In this document: one piece after another, positions 13,957 through 19,874 of the stretch | How positions within the stretch are numbered: position 1 is the first letter of the stretch | Layout: each line of letters starts with the position of its first letter | IMG/VR virus record: IMGVR_UViG_2199352025_000001 | Coordinates: 1-20,507 of that record | Strand: one strand, 5' to 3' | DNA length: 20,507 bases | Source of the DNA: a virus | The notes under the pieces: generated by a model | Seen by the model: only the letters and a program-made list of their open reading frames with translations | Told to the model about the DNA's origin: nothing | The model's database searches: none | Translations under genes and position numbers: made by a program

Positions 13957-15216
13957 TTACGAAATCTCGATGGTGCCGAGGCCGAAGTTGTTGGGCGCGT
14001 TCGTCCACTTGAGACCGGTGGCGGCGCAGAACTCATCCAGCGCGGCGGCGACCGGGAACTCCGGCCCATCGACCGGCTGACCGAGGTATCCGGCCATCTG
14101 CTCGGCCGACAGTTCCGTGTCATGGCACAGCACCACCCCGCCCGGGCGCACCCGCGGCACATAGCGGTGCAACTCGGCCAGCGTGTGCTCGTAGAAGTGC
14201 GACGTGTCGATGAACAGCACGTCGATCTCGTCGGGCACGAACTGCGCTGCTTCGTCGGACATGTCGTCGGCGTCGAGGAACGACCACAGCCCCGTGTCGA
14301 ACCACCAGTTCGGCACGTCGACCGCGCCCACGTCGACGCTCCACACGCGCCCGCGCACCGCCGACGCTCCGGTCAGCAGGGCGGCGGTGGACTGGCCGGT
14401 GCGGGTACCGAGTTCGACCACAACCGCGTCGGGGTAACGCCGGACGGCATCACGCAGGGTCGGCATGTGCTCCTGGATGTCCGACCAGGTCGCCATGCGG
14501 TGGCGCATCTCCCGCACTAGCCGGAAGTGCCGGCCCAGCACGGCGGCGTCCTCGGACCGCAGCTCGGTGTAGGCCGGGGAGAAGAACTCCGGCGCCCGGT
14601 AGCCCGACCGGCCCTCCTGATACGTGATGTCATTGTTCTTGCCGGTCAGGTCGAAGCGGTCCTGCAGGACGTAGATACGCGGGTCCGGATGAACCAGGGC
14701 CGTGGCCTGCTGGCCGACGAGTTCGTACCAGGTGTCCAGTGCCGGCAGTGGACAGAGCCGGCCGAGCACCGCGAACACGTCCATGTGCACGATCGGATAG
14801 CAGGTCAGGCCCCGCACGTTGCCGGCGACCCACAGCACGGAGCCCTGCGGTTGGCGGCGGACGATGTCGTCCCACCCGCGGGTGCGCATCAGACCGTCGT
14901 CGCCCCACGTCGGCAGGCACCATTCGCCCCGTGCCTGCTGGATCAGTTCGGCGTAGTAGCAGGCCGAGTCGGCGTAGCCGTAACGCTTCGGCGCCTCCCA
15001 CACCACGTCGGCACCCAAGTCGAGGGCCGCCTGCGCCGTCTCCTGGTCGTCCGGGTCATGCGCGACGAGGATCTCAAGCAGGTCGGGGCGGTGAGCACGC
15101 TCCCGAAGAGACCCGATCGACGCGGCGAGCATGCCCGGTCGGCCACGGCTGGGCAACGTCACCGAGATGACGCCCGGCCGACGTTCGCTCGGCGGACGGA
15201 CCTTCAGCGGGATCAC
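13957..15216 (-). CDS. Glycosyltransferase-methyltransferase fusion protein
   Basis: A 419-residue two-domain protein; the ATG at 15216 overlaps the upstream stop as ATGA. Residues 15-235 look like a GT-A glycosyltransferase: VISVTLPSRGRPGML start, EILVAHDPDD strand, and WGDDGLMRTRGWDD at 104-117, where the paired Asp could take the place of the metal-binding DxD. Residues 245-419 look like a class I SAM-dependent methyltransferase: VVVELGTRTGQSTAALL (motif I, 266-281), GRVWSVDVG (289-297), IDVLFIDTSHFYEHTLAEL (331-349) and RPGGVVLCHDTE (357-368), as in the methyltransferase_24/CmcI-like group. It would transfer a sugar and methylate it or a neighbouring group. The acceptor may be a virion protein, since the gene sits inside the structural cluster. 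It has no membrane segment. Confidence 0.8.
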   Translation of the reverse strand: MIPLKVRPPSERRPGVISVTLPSRGRPGMLAASIGSLRERAHRPDLLEILVAHDPDDQETAQAALDLGADVVWEAPKRYGYADSACYYAELIQQARGEWCLPTWGDDGLMRTRGWDDIVRRQPQGSVLWVAGNVRGLTCYPIVHMDVFAVLGRLCPLPALDTWYELVGQQATALVHPDPRIYVLQDRFDLTGKNNDITYQEGRSGYRAPEFFSPAYTELRSEDAAVLGRHFRLVREMRHRMATWSDIQEHMPTLRDAVRRYPDAVVVELGTRTGQSTAALLTGASAVRGRVWSVDVGAVDVPNWWFDTGLWSFLDADDMSDEAAQFVPDEIDVLFIDTSHFYEHTLAELHRYVPRVRPGGVVLCHDTELSAEQMAGYLGQPVDGPEFPVAAALDEFCAATGLKWTNAPNNFGLGTIEIS

Positions 15217-15992
15217 GGCGCCGCCGGCTCGGCCTTGAGCGTCTCCAGCTCCTCGGAGATCTTCTCCGCGGCGGACTTGAACGCCACATCCCGCCAGAAG
15301 TCCTCTTCGCCGAGCCAGATCTGCTTGAAGTGCGTCGTCGGCACGCCGGTGTGGACGAAGATCGGGATACCCAACGCGCGGACGCGCAGGCAGAACGACA
15401 TGTCCTCGCCGATCAACGTGTCCGTGGTGGTGTTCGGGATCCGGTCGTACCAGTGCTGGCCGTGTTCCGCCTCGACCTTCTCAAAGACGCTGCGGTGGAT
15501 CAGGACGCACGCCGAGCCGGTACCGTCGCAGGGAGTCAGGGCGTTGACCTTGTACTGCGAGCGAGCCTGCCAGCCGTACTGGCCCTCGATGTGCACCCAG
15601 TCGTAGATGGTGGGCGTGGCAACGTGCCGATACCCGCCGGTACCGTCCGACTCGATCTCACGGTTGAAGAAGCACAACCCGCCGACGATCGGCCGCTCAG
15701 CCGCGTCGGCCGCCTCGAGAAGACGGTCGACGGCGTCGGGCCGGAAGCCCATGTCCGTGTCGACCCAGAACAGCCAGTCAGCGGTGTCCTCCTCGAGGAA
15801 CGTCCGCACAACCTTGTTCCGAGCGTCGACGAGTTCGCCGGTGCCGTAGCGCTGGGCGACATAGCCGCCGCGCCCGACCCGGTTCTTGTTGGCGCCGTCG
15901 TATGCCACCAACTCGAGCAGGCTCTTATGCCACGAGTAGATGACCGTGTTCCCGCAGACGTAGGCGACGGTGACCGCGTCCGAGTCAGCCAC
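15213..15992 (-). CDS. Glycosyltransferase, GT-A fold (GT2-like)
   Basis: A 259-residue enzyme from the GTG at 15992, with GGAG 8 bases upstream and an 8-base overlap with the small gene before it. Longer upstream readings of this frame are Arg-rich noise. Key features are an N-terminal VTVAYVCGN strand, GELVDARNKVVRTFLEE (52-68), WLFWVDTDMGF (73-83) carrying the DTD metal/nucleotide-sugar motif (78-80), and VGGLCFFNRE. Near the C-terminus come GEDMSFCLRVRALGIP and a His (THFK), expected in this fold. The enzyme transfers a sugar from a nucleotide donor. Coupling to the fusion protein suggests sequential action, the first sugar here and elongation or methylation there. Donor and acceptor cannot be deduced from the sequence. 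Confidence 0.85.
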   Translation of the reverse strand: MADSDAVTVAYVCGNTVIYSWHKSLLELVAYDGANKNRVGRGGYVAQRYGTGELVDARNKVVRTFLEEDTADWLFWVDTDMGFRPDAVDRLLEAADAAERPIVGGLCFFNREIESDGTGGYRHVATPTIYDWVHIEGQYGWQARSQYKVNALTPCDGTGSACVLIHRSVFEKVEAEHGQHWYDRIPNTTTDTLIGEDMSFCLRVRALGIPIFVHTGVPTTHFKQIWLGEEDFWRDVAFKSAAEKISEELETLKAEPAAP

Positions 15993-16212
15993 GCCGCACG
16001 CTCCGACGCTGGCCCGGCTCCGCGGTCGCCGTCTCGACCTCGTCCGCTGGGGCGTGGCCAACCAGGCCATTGCGGGGATCGTCGGAGAACAGGTCCGGGT
16101 TCGCACGGACCACCGGATCGTCGGCCCACCAGTGCGTGCCCAGCAGCACCGTGACCGGATAGCCCTCCGGCATCATGATCGACGCCGTCTGTGTTGCGTA
16201 GACAACCTTCAT
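15985..16212 (-). CDS. Small conserved-type head-region protein
   Basis: A 75-residue protein starting MKVVYATQTAS at 16212, with GGAGG 6 bases upstream. The frame is open further upstream but only as shadow sequence. The core GTHWWADDPVVRANPDLFSDD (split here at about residues 30-50) resembles a recurrent short actinobacteriophage motif (x-ADDP-V-V-x-x-x-P-x-x-F) in small proteins encoded just after the capsid gene, of unknown function. Residues 55-75 are a charged tail. A hairpin lies 18 bases upstream of the start, and its stop overlaps the glycosyltransferase start, so the three genes read as one unit. Probably a small head-completion or chaperone-like protein, by position only. Confidence 0.7.
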   Translation of the reverse strand: MKVVYATQTASIMMPEGYPVTVLLGTHWWADDPVVRANPDLFSDDPRNGLVGHAPADEVETATAEPGQRRSVRRG

Positions 16213-16287
16213 TCGTGCCTCCAGGTAAGCGGAAGGCCCGACACCTGGATGCCGGGCCTTCCTTCCCTCGACGATCAGGCGAGGGCG
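16210..16287 (-). repeat. Copy 2 of hairpin-RBS cassette
   Basis: This stretch matches 17253-17335 along its whole length: CGCCCTCG start, GAGGGAAGGAAGG, a hairpin, then CCAGGTGTCG, TTCCGC and a short ACCTGGAGGCAC leader ending in the ATG. The two copies differ by several substitutions and small gaps, so the duplication is not recent. Confidence 0.75.
16231..16262 (-). terminator. Hairpin, 10-bp stem, 12-base loop, before start at 16212
   Basis: Perfect inverted repeat: ggaaggcccg at 16231-16240 pairs with cgggccttcc at 16253-16262 across a 12-base loop. No U run follows on the minus strand, so an intrinsic terminator is only one option; mRNA processing or control of translation of the gene starting 19 bases on are others. 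Confidence 0.65.
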
Positions 16288-16294
16288 CGTGTGT

Positions 16295-16624
16295 TTACTT
16301 GTAACCCAACTCGGCGAGTTGAGCGGTGACCGCCGCGGCGGCCTTCTCGTCGCCGTTGAGCACATGCGTGTGCCGCTCGGCGAGCAGTTGGTGCACCGCC
16401 GGATCGGTAGCGGCGCCGCCGTCGGCCAGGGGCGGCGGTGCCTTCGGCTCGACCTTCTTCGCTGTCTCGGGCATGGGGTTCCCTTTCTTTGCGTAAGCTC
16501 GCCAGCTACGAAACGGCTCCTCCGAATCGCGCAAGGTGCCGACCAACAACTCGACGTGCATGCCGCCGCGGCGAGCTATGACGTAGTTGGGGAACTCCTC
16601 GGCGATAACGGCGTCTTCTGGCAT
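16295..16624 (-). CDS. Capsid C-terminus remnant fused to small head-region protein
   Basis: A 109-residue protein from the ATG at 16624, whose GGAGGG site lies across the stop of the upstream endonuclease, so it is probably translated. Residues 11-45 copy the end of the major capsid protein: FPNYVIARRGGMHVEL versus WQNYVVARRGGMNVEL, then W-R-AYAKKGN versus W-F-AYARIGG. The capsid's last 13 residues are missing. From M51 (ATG at 16474, with an AAAGGG site) the sequence is a small protein with a Pro/Lys linker, HQLLAERHTHVLNGDEKAA and a terminal AQLAELGYK, a type often encoded after actinobacteriophage capsid genes. It thus looks like an in-frame fusion of a partial capsid copy to the original downstream gene. 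The fused form, the form from M51, or both could be made. Confidence 0.75.
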   Translation of the reverse strand: MPEDAVIAEEFPNYVIARRGGMHVELLVGTLRDSEEPFRSWRAYAKKGNPMPETAKKVEPKAPPPLADGGAATDPAVHQLLAERHTHVLNGDEKAAAAVTAQLAELGYK

Positions 16625-16634
16625 GTCCGCCCTC

Positions 16635-17255
16635 CTACACGATTAGACGGAGTTGGCCGGTCAGCCGGACGCTCCGCGTGCGCTCGACGTAACGTGCAGC
16701 CTTCCGGAGCGCCGCCGGGTCGTCGTCGAACATCCCCAGGCCGACATTGCAGGACTGACAGAGCATGCCGCGAAAGCACTCCCCGCAAGTGCGCTCTCCC
16801 GCACAGCAAGAGTGATCGTGGTCGATCACAAGCCGTCGGGCCCCGCGCCCGCACAATTCGCATTTCTTCGGTGGCTCAAAGTCGGCGGGAAGACGCTTCT
16901 TCCGCCATCGCGCAGTCTTGGCCGCATGGGCGAGTTGGCACTCGCCAGAGCAGTAAGCCCTCTTACCGCTCTTGTAAGGAATCTGCTTCGAGCACCAGGC
17001 GCAGTACAGCACCGGCGGCCGGTACTCCCTGTCCCGCCTGCGGCGGAGGCTGGACTCGCGACCGCATGATTCCGTGCAGTACAGCTTGTGGCTCTGACTA
17101 ACCTCGAACTCTTCGCCGCACTCGGCGCAGAGCTTCATCGGTGGTGCTTTAGTGCGCCGTTCGGCTCGCCACATTCGCATGTAGTCGCGTTGGCACATGC
17201 CGGCCTGGACCGCTTCACGGCTACAGCCCATCTCTGAGCAAACACTTTGCTGCAT
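16635..17255 (-). CDS. Free-standing zinc-finger endonuclease VII-like HNH nuclease
   Basis: A 206-residue protein from the ATG at 17255, with AGGGG just upstream. The N-terminal two thirds carry Cys pairs for zinc binding: C6/C11/C21, C43/C46/C60/C64 and C85/C88/C102/C106, joined by basic stretches fit to bind DNA. The C-terminal domain is endonuclease VII-like: CELCG (132-136), VIDHDHSCC (144-151) with the catalytic DHDH, then FRGMLCQSCNVGLGMF (161-176), the arrangement seen in recombination endonuclease VII proteins of phages. It would cut DNA. Its location directly after the capsid gene, between a capsid-end duplicate and a duplicated hairpin, suggests a homing role. It is not a structural gene and interrupts an otherwise structural run. 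Confidence 0.88.
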   Translation of the reverse strand: MQQSVCSEMGCSREAVQAGMCQRDYMRMWRAERRTKAPPMKLCAECGEEFEVSQSHKLYCTESCGRESSLRRRRDREYRPPVLYCAWCSKQIPYKSGKRAYCSGECQLAHAAKTARWRKKRLPADFEPPKKCELCGRGARRLVIDHDHSCCAGERTCGECFRGMLCQSCNVGLGMFDDDPAALRKAARYVERTRSVRLTGQLRLIV

Positions 17256-17335
17256 CGGTGCCCCTAGGTTGTGCGGAAGGGCTCGACACCTAGGAGGATC
17301 GAGCCCTTCCTTCCCTCAGTAGCTAGCCGAGGGCG
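17253..17335 (-). repeat. Copy 1 of hairpin-RBS cassette
   Basis: Upstream of the endonuclease start, matching 16210-16287. Both copies place the hairpin 18-19 bases before the next ATG and are followed by an A/G-rich ribosome binding site, so the whole leader was duplicated, not only the stem. The match continues toward the capsid stop with a TAAAC word similar to the stop of the 109-residue gene. Confidence 0.75.
17275..17310 (-). terminator. Hairpin, 12-bp stem, 12-base loop, between capsid and endonuclease genes
   Basis: Perfect inverted repeat: ggaagggctcga at 17275-17286 pairs with tcgagcccttcc at 17299-17310 over a 12-base loop. It lies 40 bases after the capsid stop, where phages often place a terminator or attenuator to lower expression downstream of the capsid. 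As with its copy, no U run follows on the minus strand. Confidence 0.7.
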
Positions 17336-17350
17336 TTTAGTACAAAACGG

Positions 17351-18835
17351 TCAGTGGTTCACCAACATGCGGAAACCGAGATCATTAACGCTATTCCCAC
17401 CAATTCGGGCATATGCAAACCAGCCCCTGCTGCCCGTGGGCCGGTTGTTGGTGACATCGAAGAGCGTCGGTACGAGTTCGACGTTCATTCCACCGCGGCG
17501 GGCCACCACGTAGTTCTGCCAGTCCCCGACGATGGCCAGCTCTGTCGTCGCCGAGGTGCTCGTGGTGGTGTCGTTCATGTACGGCGACTCGTAGACCCGC
17601 TTGCCGAACAGGCTGTCCGCCCATTCTGCTGGCAGGGCCTGCGTGAAGGCGTGATACACGTTCGCGGTCGCGAGTTGACGGATTGCGTTGTTCACGCCGA
17701 CCGACATGAGCCAGTTCGCCGGGTTGCGGAACCGCTGCGGGAGCGCCTTCCACGTGTTGTACGGCGCGGCAGCATCGAACGTGCCGCCCGTGGTGAGCGC
17801 CACCCTGACGCTGGAGTTGGCGGAGAGCTGAGTCACGATGCCGTTGGGCTCGGTGGTGCCGGCGCCGCGGGTGAACTTGTCGACCAGGAGTTCGTTGTAG
17901 CCGCTGGCCAGCAGCGTCTGCATCTCGCTGGCGAATCCGGGGTAGTCCTGTTGAACCTCGATGCTGTATGGAATGAAGCCACGTGCCATGTAGACCGTGA
18001 CCGTCGGCTGCGCCAGAGTCGGCGAGTTGTCGGCCACCGTCGCGGCCTCAGCCTGGAACGCCCAGCTGACACCGGCCGAGGAGACGCCCTTCCAGATGTT
18101 GGTGTTGACGTCGACCTGCTTGGCCAGGGTCAGGAACGGGTTGTTCGTCCCCTGGGCCGTGAGGATGATGCTCGGGTCGATGAAGACCGGGATGCCGAAG
18201 CCACCAGCGGTGGTCGTGCCTTCGGACATGGCCCGGTACTCAGCCCAGGCCTGCATGGCGCCGCGCTCTTCGTCGGTCAGCATGAGCGCGCCGTGCGGGT
18301 CGGTGCTCATCTTCATGAACGCGTCGCGGTAGGCGTCGTTCTCGGTGACGATGATCCGGCGGGCGATGTCGGTCGACTTGCGGACCTGCCGCTCGATCTC
18401 GTCCTTCTCGTCGGACCTCAGGTGCGAAGCAGCACTGCGGTCGTCCAAGACACGAAGCGCCGCATCGCGGGCTTCGCTGTTGCGCAGCCGCACCACGCCG
18501 TCCCGGGCGTCGATGCCGTTGCGGAGGTTGGTGTAGACGGTCTTGACCGCCTCCGGGCGGCGGGAGAAGACCTCGCTCAGCGCGCGGTGCTCCTCGATGC
18601 GCTTGAGGGAGTGCTCGCGGACCTTCAGCCCGTACTGGAACGCCTTGTCCTCGTCGGGGGTCAGGTCGCGCAGTTCGCCCGTGTCGGCCTGGTGCAGCGA
18701 GCGCAGGTGCGCGTCGAGGATCTCGACGAGCTCGCGTAGCTGCTCGGGGCTCTTGTTCCGGACCTCGTCCGGGATGTTGTTGCCCAGCGCAGCAGGGTCC
18801 TTGTCCTGCAGCAGGGCTTCGATGTCGATTGGCAC
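17351..18835 (-). CDS. Major capsid protein, HK97 fold
   Basis: A 494-residue protein from a GTG at 18835 with GAGG about 7 bases upstream. Residues 1-200 are mainly charged helix (SPEQLRELVEILDAHLRSLH and later EIERQVRKSTDIARRI), matching the delta-domain scaffold that the protease removes. TTTAGGFGIPVFIDPSII (207-224) is the usual beginning of the mature HK97-type capsid. Later come NNPFLTLAKQVDVNT, GFIPYSIEVQQDY (286-298), LVDKFTRGAGTTEPNGI (317-333) and a C-terminal NYVVARRGGMNVELVPTLFD. These proteins form the icosahedral shell. It directly follows the prohead protease gene. The last 50 residues are partly duplicated, in diverged form, 0.9 kb downstream. Confidence 0.93.
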   Translation of the reverse strand: MPIDIEALLQDKDPAALGNNIPDEVRNKSPEQLRELVEILDAHLRSLHQADTGELRDLTPDEDKAFQYGLKVREHSLKRIEEHRALSEVFSRRPEAVKTVYTNLRNGIDARDGVVRLRNSEARDAALRVLDDRSAASHLRSDEKDEIERQVRKSTDIARRIIVTENDAYRDAFMKMSTDPHGALMLTDEERGAMQAWAEYRAMSEGTTTAGGFGIPVFIDPSIILTAQGTNNPFLTLAKQVDVNTNIWKGVSSAGVSWAFQAEAATVADNSPTLAQPTVTVYMARGFIPYSIEVQQDYPGFASEMQTLLASGYNELLVDKFTRGAGTTEPNGIVTQLSANSSVRVALTTGGTFDAAAPYNTWKALPQRFRNPANWLMSVGVNNAIRQLATANVYHAFTQALPAEWADSLFGKRVYESPYMNDTTTSTSATTELAIVGDWQNYVVARRGGMNVELVPTLFDVTNNRPTGSRGWFAYARIGGNSVNDLGFRMLVNH

Positions 18836-18860
18836 AGTGATCCTCTTCCGTGAGAGCTGT

Positions 18861-19835
18861 TTAGATCTCGGGACGTAGCGCCACCGCGAGGAGGCGCTCC
18901 CGGATCTCGGGAGGTGTTACGGGTGACGTGTCGCCCTCCCAGGGCTCTTCGTCGTGATCACCGCCATCGGCACTCAGCGTGTCCGATCGCCCGGTGAGGT
19001 CTGTGAGTTCGAAGGCTTGGCGGAGCTCTTCGAAAAGTGCGGCGCGTTCTTCCTCGGATGCCGAGGCGAACAGCGACCGCACGGTGACGGAGGTTTGCGC
19101 GTACGCGGGGAACACGACGGGTCCGGCTTCGTGTACGTCGGCGTCGAGGATGTCGCGCCTGTCGACGGTGCCGCGGTTGCGGGTCCACCGGTCGCCGCCG
19201 CCCTGCTTCACGGAGAACCGGAACGACATGCCCTTGATGGCCTTACCGGCGATGGCCTGCCGGACGGGTTCGACGACAGGGTTGTCGAACAGCCGGCCCC
19301 GGACGAAGTAGCCCTTGGCGTCCTTGTCGAACGTGTCGTACACGCCGATGGGGACGGTGCCGACGCGGGGATCTTTGCCGTGGTCGAACTGCATGACCGG
19401 GAAGCCGTTGGCGAGGCTGCGGTCAGCGAAGCCGGGGTAGAGCTCCTCGTCGAAGTCGCCGCCCCGGTCGGGGATCCGCGCCCGCTGGTTGAACATGGCG
19501 ACGTAGCCCTCAAGGGTCCGCCCGTCGCCGCCCGCGCTGCGCATCTCGAAGTCGAAGCCACGCACGAACGTGTCGGGCGCGGAGCGCTGGCCGTCGCTGA
19601 ACTCGATGCCGTACTTCTTGCCGGCGGCCATGATGCGGGACTTGATCCGCGCGACCTGCGCCGAGGTGTACTTCGCGGCGTTCTTCGGCATGTTGATGTA
19701 GCTCCAAGCCGCACGGCAGTGGGCCTCGCTGTCCAGCGGGTATCTCGCCACACCGTCGGCCTGCAGACCTGGATCTCCATAAGAGACGTTCCCGTAGGGC
19801 TTGCTACTCGCGCGGGTGTCCACGGCAGACGTCAT
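18861..19835 (-). CDS. Prohead protease, HK97/S78 type, with extra N-terminal domain
   Basis: A 324-residue protein from the ATG at 19835, with GAGGTG 9 bases upstream. Residues about 95-255 are the HK97 protease: an EGYVAMFN strand (109-116), MQFDHGKDPRVG with the catalytic His152, IKGMSFRFSV (200-209) with Ser204, and HEAGPVVFPAY (235-245), the strand that closes the fold. Residues 20-78 are a separate region (YPLDSEAHCRAAWSYINMP, then a helix RIKSRIMAAGKKYGI), a small domain found in some phage proteins alone or joined to proteases. The tail, 255-324, is acidic and helical, possibly the part that binds the capsid. The enzyme cuts the capsid delta domain and itself, allowing shell maturation. 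Confidence 0.9.
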   Translation of the reverse strand: MTSAVDTRASSKPYGNVSYGDPGLQADGVARYPLDSEAHCRAAWSYINMPKNAAKYTSAQVARIKSRIMAAGKKYGIEFSDGQRSAPDTFVRGFDFEMRSAGGDGRTLEGYVAMFNQRARIPDRGGDFDEELYPGFADRSLANGFPVMQFDHGKDPRVGTVPIGVYDTFDKDAKGYFVRGRLFDNPVVEPVRQAIAGKAIKGMSFRFSVKQGGGDRWTRNRGTVDRRDILDADVHEAGPVVFPAYAQTSVTVRSLFASASEEERAALFEELRQAFELTDLTGRSDTLSADGGDHDEEPWEGDTSPVTPPEIRERLLAVALRPEI

Positions 19836-19874
19836 CGCCCACGCACCTCGCTTTCGGTGAGTGGGTGTGCCTGG

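Noticed and set aside
15993-16106. Longer N-terminus for the glycosyltransferase
   Set aside because: The added residues are Arg-rich noise overlapping a real small gene; the GTG at 15992 has a GGAG site and overlaps the upstream stop.
17354-18739. 461-codon plus-strand frame opposite the capsid gene
   Set aside because: Composition is Val/Gly/Asp/Arg noise produced by GC-biased third positions of the capsid codons; no start context or recognisable motif.
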